Shown: positions 1 to 10,714, numbered from the stretch's first letter. The stretch is 64,000 nt of DNA from Candidatus Thioglobus sp. NP1 (GCF_003326015.1 NZ_CP023860.1:682001-746000); one strand, 5' to 3'. The notes: generated by a model not told the origin, from the sequence alone. Program-made: numbers and translations.

Positions 1-2367
1 AATGTGGGATATACCGCACGACATCATACTTTTTTTGAAATGTTGGGTAACTTTAGTTTTGGAGATTACTTTAAAAGTGAGGCCATTAGGTTTGCTTGGA
101 GTTTTCTTACTGAGGAGATTAAATTACCAAAGGAAAGGTTATGGGTAAGTATTTACAAAGACGATGATGAGGCTTTTGATATTTGGGTTAATGAAATAGG
201 TTTTCCTGCAGATAGAATTTCACGTTGTGGAGAGAAAGATAACTTCTGGCAAATGGGAGATACTGGTCCATGTGGGCCTTGTAGTGAAATTTTTTATGAT
301 CATGGTGAGCATATTGCTGGAGGTCCTCCAGGAACTCCAGAAGAAGATGGCGATAGATTTATTGAGATTTGGAACCTTGTTTTTATGCAGTTTGAAAGAC
401 AATCAGATGGAGAATTAGAGCCTCTAAAGTCAAAAGGTGTTGACACTGGAATGGGACTAGAGAGACTTGCGGCTGTAATGCAACATGAAAACAATAATTA
501 TGATATTGATAGTTTTAAAGAGTTAACAAAAGACATAGTTAAGCTTACACCTAAGACTGAAAAAGTTCAAGATAGTAATGCCTCAGTAAGAGTTATAGCT
601 GATCATATTCGTTCTACAGCGTTTATGGTGGTTGATGGTATTATTCCTTCTAATGAGGGTCGAGGATATGTTCTACGCAGAATAATTAGAAGGGCTATTC
701 GACATGGTCATAAACTTGGCATTAATAAAACTTTTTTTTATAAATTAGTATCAACATTAGCCAAACAAAATAAAAGCGCATATCCAGAGTTAATTTCAGT
801 TCAGTCTAGTGTAGAGAAAATTTTAAAAAAGGAAGAGGAGCGATTTGCCCAAACCTTAGATATTGGTATGGATATTCTTAATAATGCGATTAATGAACTT
901 AGTGGAGAAGAGATTAGTGGAGAGTTGGCATTTAAGCTATATGATACATACGGTTTTCCAGTTGACTTAACAGCAGACGTGGCAAGAGAGCGTTACTTAA
1001 CTATTGATATGAAAAGTTTTGAAACAGAAATGATGCTTCAGAAGCAGCGTGCTCGAAAAGCAGGCGACTTTGATTCTAAAAAGTCATCAGTTTCTATAAG
1101 TGCTGCAACTGAGTTTTTAGGCTATGAATTATATGAGAATAAGGCTACTGTAAAAGCAGTTATTAGAAACAATAAGTCTGTAAATAAAGTTAATGAAGGT
1201 GAAGAAGCAATTATAGTTTTAGATAAAAGCAGTTTTTATGGTGAGTCAGGTGGTCAGAGTGGAGATCATGGAAGTATCTCAATAAAAGGTTCACAATTTC
1301 AAGTTTCTGATACACAAAAACAAACTTCAAACGCTTTTGAACATTATGGTATTCAGTCAATTGGCTCTCTTAAGGTTGGTGACAAAGTAGAGGCAAAAAT
1401 TGATTTGAAAAGGCGTAAAAAAATTATGAATAATCACTCTGCAACTCATCTTTTGCATGAAGCTTTAAGGCAGATATTGGGAGATCAGGTGCATCAAAAG
1501 GGATCATTGGTAGAATCTGATAAATTAAGGTTTGATTTTTCTCATGATGAGGTTTTATCAAGATCTGCAATTGATAAGATTGAACTATTAGTTAACGAGC
1601 AAATTTTAGGTAATTCAAAAGTCACTACTGAAGAGACTGATATCGATAGTGCTAAGAATAAAGGTGCTATGGCACTTTTTGGAGAAAAGTATGGTGATTT
1701 AGTGAGATTACTCACAATGGGAGATGAAAATTTTTCTGTTGAACTTTGTGGCGGAACCCATGTTGAGAGATTAGGAGATATTGGAAGGTTTAAGATCATT
1801 TCTGAAAGTGGAATTTCTTCAGGAATAAGAAGAATTGAGGCAATTACAGGGATAGAAGCTTATGAGCTTGATAAAAAAAATGAAAATGATATAAATCAAA
1901 TTGTTAACTTAACAAAATCAAGTAATTTAAAAGTTACAGAAAAAGTTAAGCAACTGATTAGTAATCAAAAAACACTTGAAAAACAACTAGCTACTTATCA
2001 AAAACAACTAGCTGGTGATCAAAGTGATGATTTAATTCAAAAAGCGATTGATATAAATGGCGTTAAAGTCTTAGCGACTGAGGTTACAGACGTTGCGGCT
2101 AAGGATTTAAGGGATTTAGCGGATAAGCTTAAAGATAAGTTAGGTTCAGCGGTGGTTGTTTTGGCAAGCATTTCTGACAATAAGGTCTCACTAGTATCCT
2201 CTGTTACGAAAAATCTAACTGATAAGTATCAAGCTGGTTCGATCTTAAATCATGTTGCAATTCAGATAGGTGGTAAGGGTGGCGGACGCGCAGATATGGC
2301 TCAAGGAGGAGGTACTAAGCCTAAAGGGTTACCAAAAGCTTTGAGTTCGGTTAAAGATTTAATTTAG
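1..2367 (+). CDS. alaS: Alanyl-tRNA synthetase, 5' end outside window
   Basis: AlaRS charges tRNA-Ala in the cytoplasm and edits mischarged Ser/Gly. The reading frame is open from base 1 (first codons N-V-G-Y-T-A-R-H-H-T) to the TAG at 2365, giving 788 codons. Family proteins are about 870 residues, so roughly 80 N-terminal residues lie upstream. Visible parts are the aminoacylation core (FFEMLGNFSFGDYFK), the editing-domain HxxxH motif near 1435-1449, the CGGTH motif at 1747-1761, and the glycine-rich C-Ala segment GGKGGGRADMAQGGG near 2270-2315. A GTG at 4 is in frame but is not the real start, because homology begins upstream of it. The gene is intact apart from the window edge. It is followed 45 bp later by prmA. 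Confidence 0.98.
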   Translation, partial: NVGYTARHHTFFEMLGNFSFGDYFKSEAIRFAWSFLTEEIKLPKERLWVSIYKDDDEAFDIWVNEIGFPADRISRCGEKDNFWQMGDTGPCGPCSEIFYDHGEHIAGGPPGTPEEDGDRFIEIWNLVFMQFERQSDGELEPLKSKGVDTGMGLERLAAVMQHENNNYDIDSFKELTKDIVKLTPKTEKVQDSNASVRVIADHIRSTAFMVVDGIIPSNEGRGYVLRRIIRRAIRHGHKLGINKTFFYKLVSTLAKQNKSAYPELISVQSSVEKILKKEEERFAQTLDIGMDILNNAINELSGEEISGELAFKLYDTYGFPVDLTADVARERYLTIDMKSFETEMMLQKQRARKAGDFDSKKSSVSISAATEFLGYELYENKATVKAVIRNNKSVNKVNEGEEAIIVLDKSSFYGESGGQSGDHGSISIKGSQFQVSDTQKQTSNAFEHYGIQSIGSLKVGDKVEAKIDLKRRKKIMNNHSATHLLHEALRQILGDQVHQKGSLVESDKLRFDFSHDEVLSRSAIDKIELLVNEQILGNSKVTTEETDIDSAKNKGAMALFGEKYGDLVRLLTMGDENFSVELCGGTHVERLGDIGRFKIISESGISSGIRRIEAITGIEAYELDKKNENDINQIVNLTKSSNLKVTEKVKQLISNQKTLEKQLATYQKQLAGDQSDDLIQKAIDINGVKVLATEVTDVAAKDLRDLADKLKDKLGSAVVVLASISDNKVSLVSSVTKNLTDKYQAGSILNHVAIQIGGKGGGRADMAQGGGTKPKGLPKALSSVKDLI

Positions 2368-2412
2368 TAATAGATAAGTAGCCTAAATTTAGCCAAGGTT
2401 ATAATTTATCTA

Positions 2413-3294
2413 ATGAATTGGAAGCAATTATCTTTTCAAGTTAAAAAACAACAAGCTGATCTTGTATCAGAGGTTCTTATTGGTTTAGGAAGTATCTCTA
2501 TTACTTATAAAGATGCATATGATGAAGCTATTTATGAGCCACCAGTGGGCCAGACACCTTTATGGGACGATGTAGAAATTAATGCATTGTTTTCATCAGA
2601 TATAAATCAAGAAAGTATCAAAGATTCTATTTTTGAAATATGTAATATTAAAGTGCTTACTTCATCACATCTTAAAGACCGAGCTTGGGAGGAGGAATTT
2701 AAAAAAGATTTTCAGCCAATGAAATTTGGAAAAAGACTTTGGGTTTTTCCTTCTTGGGAGTCTCAAATTAAATTACCTAATGATTCTATCATAGTTAATA
2801 TGGACCCTGGCCTTGCTTTTGGAACAGGAACTCACCAAACAACAAGTTTGTGTCTTAATTACCTTGATGCCAATCCACCAAAGGATAAAAGAGTTATTGA
2901 TTTTGGTTGTGGAACTGGAATTTTGGCAATTGCTGCTGCAAAGTTAGGTGCTTCAAGTCTGCTAGCAATTGATAATGATCCTCAAGCAGTTATTGCTTGC
3001 AAAGAAAATGTTATCAATAATCATTGTGAAGGATTAATTAAAACTATTCATTCAAATAACTTAGTTATCAAAGAAAAATGTGATTTATTAATAGCTAATA
3101 TCTTAACTAACCCACTAATAGAATTAGCCCCATTATTTGCTTCTTCAGTCAATCCAAATGGAGTACTCCTATTATCTGGAATATTGAAACAGCAGGTTGA
3201 TAAGGTTTTAGATTGCTATAAAGAGTATTTTTTTGATATAGAAGTAGCAAATATTGATGAATGGAATAGGATTACTGGGAAGAGAAAACTGTAA
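2413..3294 (+). CDS. prmA: Ribosomal protein L11 methyltransferase
   Basis: PrmA trimethylates ribosomal protein L11 with S-adenosylmethionine. At 293 residues it has the usual family length. The N-terminal substrate-recognition domain is followed by the family signature NMDPGLAFGTGTHQTT (about residues 130-145), the SAM-binding loop DFGCGTG (about 162-168) and the NPPY-like catalytic segment NILTNPL. No clear Shine-Dalgarno sequence precedes the ATG. A TATAAT at 2400-2405 lies only 8 bases before the start, so a leaderless or very short-leader transcript is possible. Readthrough from alaS is equally plausible. It converges with thiS, 10 bp away. Confidence 0.97.
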   Translation: MNWKQLSFQVKKQQADLVSEVLIGLGSISITYKDAYDEAIYEPPVGQTPLWDDVEINALFSSDINQESIKDSIFEICNIKVLTSSHLKDRAWEEEFKKDFQPMKFGKRLWVFPSWESQIKLPNDSIIVNMDPGLAFGTGTHQTTSLCLNYLDANPPKDKRVIDFGCGTGILAIAAAKLGASSLLAIDNDPQAVIACKENVINNHCEGLIKTIHSNNLVIKEKCDLLIANILTNPLIELAPLFASSVNPNGVLLLSGILKQQVDKVLDCYKEYFFDIEVANIDEWNRITGKRKL

Positions 3295-3304
3295 GTTTAA
3301 TTTT

Positions 3305-3505
3305 TTAACCACCACCCACTGCATTAATTATCTCAACCTTATCCTTATCTTTTAATAAATAAGAGGAATGGTTGGATTTAGGAATAATCAATTCATTAAT
3401 TTCTATAGCAACTCTCTGATTTTGATAGCCCAAGAAAACCATCAAATCCTCAATATTTGATTGCTGAGGTAGTTCTATTTTTTTACCATTAACTATAATT
3501 TTCAT
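3305..3505 (-). CDS. thiS: Sulfur carrier protein ThiS
   Basis: ThiS carries sulfur as a C-terminal thiocarboxylate for thiazole formation by ThiG in thiamine synthesis. The 66-residue length, the ubiquitin-like beta-grasp pattern (MKIIVNGKKIEL ... VAIEINELIIP ... DKVEIINAV) and the C-terminal Gly-Gly-Gly all match the family. Gly-Gly at the end is what ThiF/ThiI-type enzymes activate. Here thiS stands alone, about 28 kb from thiG, with no other thiamine gene next to it. It has its own candidate promoter and faces prmA tail to tail. Confidence 0.95.
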   Translation of the reverse strand: MKIIVNGKKIELPQQSNIEDLMVFLGYQNQRVAIEINELIIPKSNHSSYLLKDKDKVEIINAVGGG

Positions 3506-3536
3506 TAATTTGAATAAGTTTTGAATTTACAACTTA

Positions 3537-3545
3537 ATTATAGCA
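3537..3545 (-). promoter_or_regulatory. Candidate extended -10 promoter of thiS
   Basis: On the minus strand this reads TGCTATAAT, a perfect extended -10 element. It lies 31 bases upstream of the thiS ATG, predicting a leader of about 25 nt. No good -35 box is seen at 17 bp, which extended -10 promoters can tolerate. No TPP riboswitch-like structure fits in the short leader. Confidence 0.5.
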
Positions 3546-3613
3546 TTGGATTAAAAAATTCAAGATAAATTAACGTTAAACACATGGTAAAATTTTGACA
3601 AGTTTCATCCCCA

Positions 3614-3619
3614 AAGGAG
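3614..3619 (+). promoter_or_regulatory. Ribosome-binding site that sets the carA start
   Basis: AAGGAG lies 8 bases before a TTG at 3628. The in-frame TTG at 3595 would add 11 unconserved residues and has no Shine-Dalgarno, so this site picks TTG 3628 as the start. A run of nine T (3621-3629) separates the site from, and runs into, the start codon. Confidence 0.75.
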
Positions 3620-3627
3620 ATTTTTTT

Positions 3628-4749
3628 TTGCCCAAAACAGCCATACTAGCATTAGAAGATGGTAAGTATTTTTTGGGCGAATCAATTGGCTCTTTTGGAG
3701 AAACAGTTGGTGAGGTGGTTTTTAATACTGCAATGACTGGGTATCAAGAAATATTGACAGACCCATCTTACTCTCACCAAATCGTAGCATTAACATACCC
3801 CCATATTGGTAATACTGGTATTAATATAGTTGACCAAGAGTCTTCAGGTATCTATGTCTCTGGCTTAATTATTAGAGACTTGCCACTTGCTCATAGTAAT
3901 TGGCGATCAGAGTTGAGTCTTGAAAATTATTTATCAAGCAATAATATCGTTGCAATTTCTAATATTGATACTCGAGCATTAACAAGACATCTAAGAATTA
4001 ATGGGGCTCTAAAAGGCTGTATATTAGCTGCAGATGAAATTGTTCCAGAAGATGCGATTCAAAAAGCTAAAGGGTTTTTAGGACTAAAGAATATGGATTT
4101 GGCAAAGGTCGTATCAACCTCTAAAACATATAGTTTTAATCAAGGATCATTTGATCTAGAGAAATCAAATTTTAATAATAATACATCTAAATTTAAAGTA
4201 GCTGTATATGACTATGGCATTAAGAAAAATATCCTAAGAATGCTTGCTGATAGAGGTTGCGAATTGACTGTCTTTAATGCTAAAACTTCTGCTGATAAAT
4301 TACTCGCTATGAAACCTGATGGTGTGTTCTTATCAAATGGTCCCGGTGATCCAGAGCCTTGTGATTATGCTATTAAAAATATTCAAAAACTTCTTCAACA
4401 TGATGTGCCAATCTTTGGTATTTGCTTAGGACACCAACTCTTGGCTCTTGCGTGTGGTGCCAAAACTGAAAAAATGAAATTTGGTCATCATGGTGCAAAT
4501 CATCCGGTCCAAGAATTAAAATCACACTCTGTATTGATTACCTCCCAAAATCATGGATTTTCAGTATCAGAAGATTCTCTTCCAAAGGTTATAGAGGTAA
4601 CCCATAGATCTTTATTTGATAAAACAATCCAAGGAATTAAAATTAAAAATAAATCTGCATACAGTTTTCAAGGTCATCCAGAAGCATCTCCCGGACCTCA
4701 TGATGTAAGCATGTTATTTGACGAATTTATCAAGCAGATGTCAAAATGA
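3628..4749 (+). CDS. carA: Carbamoyl-phosphate synthase small (glutaminase) subunit
   Basis: CarA hydrolyses glutamine and channels ammonia to CarB for carbamoyl phosphate, feeding pyrimidine and arginine synthesis. From the TTG at 3628 the protein is 373 residues and begins [15 protein letters not shown], matching the family start. The N-terminal CPSase domain includes [20 protein letters not shown]. The C-terminal class I glutamine amidotransferase domain has the nucleophile Cys266 in GICLGHQ and the His/Glu pair in [11 protein letters not shown]. carB follows after 18 bp, so the two are cotranscribed. The TTG start preceded by a T9 tract is unusual. Confidence 0.97.
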   Translation: MPKTAILALEDGKYFLGESIGSFGETVGEVVFNTAMTGYQEILTDPSYSHQIVALTYPHIGNTGINIVDQESSGIYVSGLIIRDLPLAHSNWRSELSLENYLSSNNIVAISNIDTRALTRHLRINGALKGCILAADEIVPEDAIQKAKGFLGLKNMDLAKVVSTSKTYSFNQGSFDLEKSNFNNNTSKFKVAVYDYGIKKNILRMLADRGCELTVFNAKTSADKLLAMKPDGVFLSNGPGDPEPCDYAIKNIQKLLQHDVPIFGICLGHQLLALACGAKTEKMKFGHHGANHPVQELKSHSVLITSQNHGFSVSEDSLPKVIEVTHRSLFDKTIQGIKIKNKSAYSFQGHPEASPGPHDVSMLFDEFIKQMSK

Positions 4750-4767
4750 AAAATATACTAGTAAATA

Positions 4768-7700
4768 ATGCCTAAAAGACAAGATATAAAAAGTATTTTA
4801 ATTATTGGTGCTGGCCCAATTGTGATTGGTCAGGCTTGTGAATTTGATTATTCTGGAGCACAGGCCTGCAAAGCCCTTCGAGAGGAGGGATATCGAGTAA
4901 TCTTAGTGAACTCGAACCCTGCCACTATAATGACTGACCCTAAAATGGCTGATGCCACTTATATTGAACCAATCGAGTGGAAAACATTAGAAAAAATTAT
5001 TGAAAAAGAAAAACCCAGCGCTATATTACCTACTATGGGAGGCCAGACAGCACTTAATTGTGCATTAGATCTAGATCGTCATGGCGTTTTAGATAAGCAT
5101 AAAGTTGAAATGATTGGTGCGAATAAAGAGGCAATCGATAAGGCTGAAGACAGAGAATTATTTCGTAAAGCCATGTTAAAAATTGGGCTTGATATGCCAC
5201 AGGCTGCAATTGCTCATACTATTGATGAGGCTCTTAAAGTTCAAGAGCAAGTTGGTTATCCAACTATTATTAGGCCGTCATTTACAATGGGTGGGTCTGG
5301 TGGAGGTATTGCATATAACAAGGAGCAATTTGTTGAAATTTGTCAGCGAGGGCTTGATTTATCTCCTACTAATGAACTTTTAATTGAAGAGTCAATTCTA
5401 GGTTGGAAAGAATTTGAAATGGAAGTTGTTCGTGATAATAAAGATAACTGCATAATTGTTTGTGCGATTGAAAATTTTGACCCTATGGGCATTCATACTG
5501 GAGATTCTATTACTGTCGCTCCAGCTCAAACTCTTACTGACAAAGAATATCAAGTTATGCGTAATGCTTCTTTGAAGGTTCTTAGAGAGATTGGTGTTGA
5601 TACTGGGGGTTCAAATGTTCAATTCGCAGTTAATCCAGAAAATGGTAGGTTAACTATTATTGAGATGAATCCAAGGGTGTCTCGCTCCTCTGCATTAGCC
5701 TCCAAAGCTACTGGCTTTCCAATTGCAAAAGTTGCTGCCAAACTAGCTATTGGTTATACATTGGATGAGCTTGACAATGATATTACTGGAGGCAAAACAC
5801 CGGCATCATTTGAACCATCAATTGATTATGTTGTAACAAAAATTCCAAGGTTCGCATTTGAAAAGTTTCCAAAAGCTGATGATCGTCTCACTACTCAGAT
5901 GAAATCTGTTGGTGAAGTAATGGCAATGGGCTCTTCATTTCAAGAGTCTTTTCAAAAAGCTCTTAGGGGTCTTGAGACAGATAAATCAGGGCTTAACCCT
6001 ATAGTTGACATAACGGCAGATGATTCGAAAGGAAAAATTAGAGGTGAGCTCCTCTCTGCTGGAGCAGATAGAATATTTTACTTAGCTGATGGGTTTCGAA
6101 TGGGGATGAGCTTAAAAGAGGCTTTTGACCTTTCTAAAATTGATCCTTGGTTCTTAGCTCAAATAGAGGATCTTGTGATTTCTGAGGAGAATATAAAAGG
6201 CTTATTACTAGATGAAATTAATGTTGAAATTATGCTTAAACTTAAGCAAAAAGGTTTTTCTGATAAACGCTTGTCAGAGCTTCTTGAATGTTCTGAAGAA
6301 GATTTGAGAATTACAAGAAAGTCACTAAATGTAACACCAGTTTTTAAGAGGGTTGATAGTTGTGCAGCTGAGTTTGACACTCAGACAGCTTACCTTTATT
6401 CAACATATCAATCTGAGTGTGAGGCCAATCCAACTAGTAATAAAAAAATTATGATATTAGGTGGCGGTCCAAATAGAATTGGCCAAGGTATTGAATTTGA
6501 TTACTGCTGCGTTCATGCTTCGCTTGCATTGCAAGAAGATGGTTATGAAACAATCATGGTTAACTGTAATCCTGAAACTGTTTCTACGGATTATGATGTT
6601 TCTAACAGATTATATTTTGAGCCTTTAACTCTTGAAGATGTTTTAGCTGTAATAGATATAGAAAAACCTGAAGGTATTATTGTTCATTATGGTGGACAAA
6701 CTCCACTAAAGCTGGCAGCTGCTCTTGAAAAAAATGGGGCAAATATTATAGGTACAAGTCCAGACTCTATTGATCTCGCTGAAGATAGAGAGCGCTTTCA
6801 AAAAATGATTCAAAAGTTAGGCTTGAAACAACCTGTAAATGGTACAGCTCGCTCCCAAGAAGAGGCCATTATAATTGCAGATAATATTGGATTTCCTTTA
6901 GTTGTAAGGCCCTCCTATGTTTTAGGTGGTCGGGCTATGGAGATTGTTTATGATAAAGATAGTCTTGAACGTTATATGACAAATGCCGTAAAAGTTTCAA
7001 ATGATTCACCTGTATTACTCGATTCATTTCTAGATCATGCAATTGAAGTTGATATTGATGTCATATGTGATGGAGTGGATATTGTTATTGGTGGGATTAT
7101 GGAGCATATTGAGCAAGCAGGAATTCATTCTGGAGATTCAGCATGCTCTTTACCCCCATATTCACTTCCAAGTGAAGTTCTTGATGAGATGCGAAGACAA
7201 GTTAAATTAATGGCTAGAGAGCTTAATGTTATTGGTTTAATGAATACCCAGTTAGCTTACCAAGATAATGAAATTTATGTTATTGAGGTTAATCCAAGAG
7301 CTTCAAGAACAGTACCTTTTGTTTCAAAAGCTACTGGGGCACCTCTTGCAAATATTGCGGCCCGAGTAATGATTGGGAAGTCACTGAAAGAGCAGAACTT
7401 TACTACTGAGATTGTTCCTAAACATTTTTCAGTTAAAGAGTCAGTCTTTCCATTTAATAAATTTTTAGGAGTGGATCCATTTTTAGGGCCAGAAATGCGA
7501 TCAACTGGTGAGGTTATGGGAATTGGATATGATTTTCCATCTGCTTGTGACAAGGCTTTCCTTGCTGCTGGGGACATTATTCCAACTAGTGGTAAGGTAT
7601 TTGTAAGTCTTAGGAAACTTGATAGAGAAAGGTTAGTTGAGCTTGGTCAGGGCCTCATTATTCAAGGTTTTGAGCTTGTAGCAACCAGAACAAATCAAGA

Positions 7701-7974
7701 AATTTTACAAAAAGCAGGCTTAGAATGTACAATGGTTAATAAAGTATCGGAGGGTTCTCCGCATATTGTTGATTCGATAAAAAATGATGAAATTAACTTG
7801 ATTATTAACTCTACGGAGGATAGTCAAGGATTGGAAGATGCTGCTGTTATTCGCTGTCAGGCGTTAATTCATAAGATTCCTTGTACAACAACCGTTGCCG
7901 CTGCCTTTGCAATGCTTGATGGATTAAAGACTCATGATAAGCTAGCAGTTAGGTCTTTACAATCACTTTACTAA
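4768..7974 (+). CDS. carB: Carbamoyl-phosphate synthase large subunit
   Basis: CarB makes carbamoyl phosphate from bicarbonate, CarA-derived ammonia and two ATP. The 1068 residues match the usual 1070-1080. Two homologous ATP-grasp halves are visible. The first begins [24 protein letters not shown] and contains [12 protein letters not shown]. The second begins [22 protein letters not shown] and contains [16 protein letters not shown]. An oligomerisation region separates them. The last 130 or so residues form the MGS-like allosteric domain. No frameshift or lost motif was seen. It sits in the carA-carB-greA run, with greA only 9 bp downstream. Confidence 0.98.
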   Translation: MPKRQDIKSILIIGAGPIVIGQACEFDYSGAQACKALREEGYRVILVNSNPATIMTDPKMADATYIEPIEWKTLEKIIEKEKPSAILPTMGGQTALNCALDLDRHGVLDKHKVEMIGANKEAIDKAEDRELFRKAMLKIGLDMPQAAIAHTIDEALKVQEQVGYPTIIRPSFTMGGSGGGIAYNKEQFVEICQRGLDLSPTNELLIEESILGWKEFEMEVVRDNKDNCIIVCAIENFDPMGIHTGDSITVAPAQTLTDKEYQVMRNASLKVLREIGVDTGGSNVQFAVNPENGRLTIIEMNPRVSRSSALASKATGFPIAKVAAKLAIGYTLDELDNDITGGKTPASFEPSIDYVVTKIPRFAFEKFPKADDRLTTQMKSVGEVMAMGSSFQESFQKALRGLETDKSGLNPIVDITADDSKGKIRGELLSAGADRIFYLADGFRMGMSLKEAFDLSKIDPWFLAQIEDLVISEENIKGLLLDEINVEIMLKLKQKGFSDKRLSELLECSEEDLRITRKSLNVTPVFKRVDSCAAEFDTQTAYLYSTYQSECEANPTSNKKIMILGGGPNRIGQGIEFDYCCVHASLALQEDGYETIMVNCNPETVSTDYDVSNRLYFEPLTLEDVLAVIDIEKPEGIIVHYGGQTPLKLAAALEKNGANIIGTSPDSIDLAEDRERFQKMIQKLGLKQPVNGTARSQEEAIIIADNIGFPLVVRPSYVLGGRAMEIVYDKDSLERYMTNAVKVSNDSPVLLDSFLDHAIEVDIDVICDGVDIVIGGIMEHIEQAGIHSGDSACSLPPYSLPSEVLDEMRRQVKLMARELNVIGLMNTQLAYQDNEIYVIEVNPRASRTVPFVSKATGAPLANIAARVMIGKSLKEQNFTTEIVPKHFSVKESVFPFNKFLGVDPFLGPEMRSTGEVMGIGYDFPSACDKAFLAAGDIIPTSGKVFVSLRKLDRERLVELGQGLIIQGFELVATRTNQEILQKAGLECTMVNKVSEGSPHIVDSIKNDEINLIINSTEDSQGLEDAAVIRCQALIHKIPCTTTVAAAFAMLDGLKTHDKLAVRSLQSLY

Positions 7975-7983
7975 AAAAGCTTT

Positions 7984-8460
7984 ATGGATACAATACCAAT
8001 GACTGTTAATGGGTCAAAAGCACTTGAAGCTGAGTTATTAAGACTCAAGGATGAAGAGCGCCCTAGAATTGTGGCTGATATAGCAACTGCAAGAGAGCAT
8101 GGTGATTTAAAAGAGAATGCAGAATATCATGCTGCAAAAGAGGAGCAAGGTTTTATTGAAGGACGTATTCAAGAGATTGAGTCAAAATTATCCAGAATGC
8201 AATTAATTGATGTTAAGCAACTCAATCAGGACGGACGTTGTGTTTTTGGGACAACAATCACTCTTTTAAATTTGTCAGATGATAGTGAAACTATTTATCA
8301 AATTGTTGGAGAAGATGAGTCAGATATTTCATTAGGAAAGATTTCCTGCCACTCTCCAATTGCTAAAGCATTATTAGGCAATGAAGAGGGTGATGAGGTT
8401 ACTGTAAAAGCACCTATTGGAGATATACTCTATGAAATTCTTGAAGTTCAATATATCTAA
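7984..8460 (+). CDS. greA: Transcription elongation factor GreA
   Basis: GreA rescues backtracked RNA polymerase by stimulating cleavage of the nascent transcript. The 158 residues equal the E. coli length. The N-terminal coiled-coil carries the conserved acidic tip region [22 protein letters not shown] (about residues 37-58). The C-terminal FKBP-like domain includes the GNEEGDEV turn. The start beginning MDTIPMT mirrors the family start. It lies 9 bp after carB, as in many gammaproteobacteria, so it is probably cotranscribed with carAB. Confidence 0.98.
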   Translation: MDTIPMTVNGSKALEAELLRLKDEERPRIVADIATAREHGDLKENAEYHAAKEEQGFIEGRIQEIESKLSRMQLIDVKQLNQDGRCVFGTTITLLNLSDDSETIYQIVGEDESDISLGKISCHSPIAKALLGNEEGDEVTVKAPIGDILYEILEVQYI

Positions 8461-8499
8461 AAAATAAAGTCAATTCTTTTTTAAGTAAAAGCTATCACA

Positions 8500-9027
8500 A
8501 TGTCAATTAAATCTAAAATCCGAACAATTAAAAATTACCCAATTGATGGTGTAATGTTTAGAGATATTACGACATTGTTTGAGGATCCAGAAGGTCTTCG
8601 TGATTCAATTAATAAGCTGTCTGAGAGGTATAAAGATTTAAAAATTGATAAAATTGCTGCAATTGAAGCCAGAGGTTTTATTCTAGGTGCACCTTTAGCA
8701 TATATTTTAAATGTTGGCCTTATTTTAATAAGAAAGCCAGGCAAGTTACCTGCTAAAACTATTAGCCAAGATTATGATTTAGAGTACGGTTCTGATCAAA
8801 TTGAAATTCATTCTGACGCTATTAGGGCAGGTGAAAAGGTTTTAATTGTTGATGATCTTATTGCTACAGGAGGAACAGCGGAGGCAGCTGTAAAAATTGT
8901 AGAAAAAATGGAGGGTCAAATAGTCGAATGTTGTTTTATTATTGATTTACCCGATATAGGGGGGAGGGCTAGACTTGAAGGTATTGGTCAAAAAGTATTT
9001 ACTTTATGTGAATTTGAGGGTGAATAA
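8500..9027 (+). CDS. apt: Adenine phosphoribosyltransferase
   Basis: Apt salvages adenine to AMP using PRPP. The 175-residue protein shows EARGFILGAPLAY, the flexible-loop region RKPGKLPAKTISQDYDLEYG, and the PRPP-binding motif VLIVDDLIATGGTAEAA. It begins 39 bp after greA on the same strand. The ATG has no obvious Shine-Dalgarno sequence. No oddities. Confidence 0.97.
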   Translation: MSIKSKIRTIKNYPIDGVMFRDITTLFEDPEGLRDSINKLSERYKDLKIDKIAAIEARGFILGAPLAYILNVGLILIRKPGKLPAKTISQDYDLEYGSDQIEIHSDAIRAGEKVLIVDDLIATGGTAEAAVKIVEKMEGQIVECCFIIDLPDIGGRARLEGIGQKVFTLCEFEGE

Positions 9028-9098
9028 ATTAATTTTCATTAAGGCCTTCCTGTATTAAAATCAAATTGTATTTTTTATTTTTTTAATGGAGTTTTTTA

Positions 9099-10226
9099 AT
9101 GCCAGGCCTTTTAAATAATATTGATCCTGATGGACTCTTAGAATATTCAGTGGTCTACACTGATAGATCTCTTAATCATATGTCTGATTCATTTCATAAA
9201 GTAATGAATGATGTCTCAACGTCTTTAAAAGAGGTTTATAAAGCAGATGAGGTTATTTTAGTTCCTGGAGGTGGGACCTATGCAATGGAGGCTGTAGCTC
9301 GTCAGTTTGCTACAAATCAAAGTTGTTTAGTACTAAGAAATGGCTGGTTTAGTTTTCGCTGGTCTCAGATCTTTGAAATGGGAGATATTCCTTCTGAAGA
9401 AATTGTTTTAAAAGCCCAAAGGATTAGTGAAGACCCTCAAGCTCCATTTGCTCCACCAGATATTAATGAAGTAATAAACTTAATTAAGGATAAAAAACCA
9501 GCTATGGTTTTTGCACCTCATGTTGAAACTTCATCTGGAGTAATTCTACCTAATGATTATATTAAAGCTGTTGCAAACGCAATTCATTCTGTGGGTGGCA
9601 TGTTTGTTTTAGATTGTATTGCTTCAGGTGCAATATGGGTTGATATGAAATACTGTGGAGTAGATGTCTTAATTAGTGCCCCTCAAAAAGGGTGGAGTGC
9701 TTCACCTGCATTTGGTATGGTGATGCTTTCAAAAAATGCAGGTCATAAGATAAATGAAACTAAAAGTACAAGTTTTTCTTGTGACTTACTCAAATGGCAT
9801 CAAATTATGAAGACATATGAAAGTGGAGGGCATGCCTATCATGCCACAATGCCAACAGATGCTATTAAACACTTCAGGGATACAATTAATGAAACTGCTG
9901 ATTTTGGTTTTGATAACGCATGTAAAAAACAGCAAGAACTTGGTGATAAAGTTCGTCTACTTCTTAAAAAATATAATATCAAAAGCGTTGCTGCAGATGG
10001 TTATCATGCTCCAGGAGTGGTCGTTAGTTATACTGCTGATAAAGAAATTCATAATGGTTCAAAATTTAAAGATATAGGAATGCAAATCGCTGCAGGAGTC
10101 CCACTTCAATGTGATGAGGGTGAAGATTATCAAACATTTCGTCTTGGTTTGTTTGGCCTGGATAAGTTGAAAGATGTTGATTCTGCTGTGCGTAATCTCG
10201 AGCATGCACTTAATAAAGTAATTTAA
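9099..10226 (+). CDS. Class V PLP-dependent aminotransferase
   Basis: Fold-type I PLP enzyme of the alanine-glyoxylate / serine-pyruvate aminotransferase group, 375 residues. The N-terminal part has VPGGGTYAMEAVARQ, which binds the cofactor phosphate. Further on are the PLP-stacking Asp in FVLDCIASGA and the probable PLP Schiff-base lysine in SAPQKGWSAS. The start is set by GGAG (9088-9091), 7 bases before ATG. It is followed by two acetyltransferases on the same strand, the first only 2 bp away. The substrate cannot be read from sequence. Ala/Ser-glyoxylate chemistry is the family norm, and a phosphonate- or sulfonate-related amine is also possible. Confidence 0.85.
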   Translation: MPGLLNNIDPDGLLEYSVVYTDRSLNHMSDSFHKVMNDVSTSLKEVYKADEVILVPGGGTYAMEAVARQFATNQSCLVLRNGWFSFRWSQIFEMGDIPSEEIVLKAQRISEDPQAPFAPPDINEVINLIKDKKPAMVFAPHVETSSGVILPNDYIKAVANAIHSVGGMFVLDCIASGAIWVDMKYCGVDVLISAPQKGWSASPAFGMVMLSKNAGHKINETKSTSFSCDLLKWHQIMKTYESGGHAYHATMPTDAIKHFRDTINETADFGFDNACKKQQELGDKVRLLLKKYNIKSVAADGYHAPGVVVSYTADKEIHNGSKFKDIGMQIAAGVPLQCDEGEDYQTFRLGLFGLDKLKDVDSAVRNLEHALNKVI

Positions 10227-10228
10227 TT

Positions 10229-10672
10229 TTGATTGTAGAAAAGTTAAAGTCATCTGATAGAAATGAATGGAGCATGCTTTATGAAGGCTATGCTGAATTC
10301 TACAAAATGCCAATGAATGATGACATTCTTGATAAGGTCTGGTCTTGGATTTTTGATAAAGAAATAAAATTTTATGCAATAGGAGTTAAATCTAGTGAAG
10401 GTGAGCTTATTGGATTTATGCATTTTCGTGAGATGCCATCTCCTTTAAGAGGCTCTCTTGTTGGTTTTTTAGATGATTTATACATTCATCCTGATTTTAG
10501 AGGTTCAGGTGCAGTTCAATTATTATTTAAAGAGCTTAAGTCGATTGCTAAGGCAAATAATTGGCCATACGTGAGATGGATTACTGCCAGTGATAACCAT
10601 AGGGCTCGAAAAGTTTACGACAAACTTTCTGGAGTGATAGATTTTGTTACTTACCAAATGCAAAGTAGCTAA
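10229..10672 (+). CDS. GNAT-family N-acetyltransferase
   Basis: Single-domain GNAT acetyltransferase of 147 residues. The core strand and acetyl-CoA loop are seen in FLDDLYIHPDFRGSGAVQLL, followed by helix KELKSIAKANNW and the terminal NHRARKVYDKL segment typical of small-molecule or amine acetyltransferases. The likely start is TTG at 10229, because the N-terminal stretch EKLKSSDRNEW is needed for the fold and the first internal ATG would remove it. It begins 2 bp after the aminotransferase stop, suggesting translational coupling and a shared substrate. The acceptor is unknown. Confidence 0.8.
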   Translation: MIVEKLKSSDRNEWSMLYEGYAEFYKMPMNDDILDKVWSWIFDKEIKFYAIGVKSSEGELIGFMHFREMPSPLRGSLVGFLDDLYIHPDFRGSGAVQLLFKELKSIAKANNWPYVRWITASDNHRARKVYDKLSGVIDFVTYQMQSS

Positions 10673-10714
10673 TTTTTTTAATACTAATTTTAAATAATTT
10701 AACATTGAACCATC

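Noticed and set aside
3595-3600. Perfect TTGACA just before carA, as a -35 box, and the in-frame TTG at 3595 as the carA start
   Set aside because: A -10 box 17 bp downstream would fall in the ribosome-binding site and does not match TATAAT; the upstream TTG start lacks a Shine-Dalgarno and adds unconserved residues.
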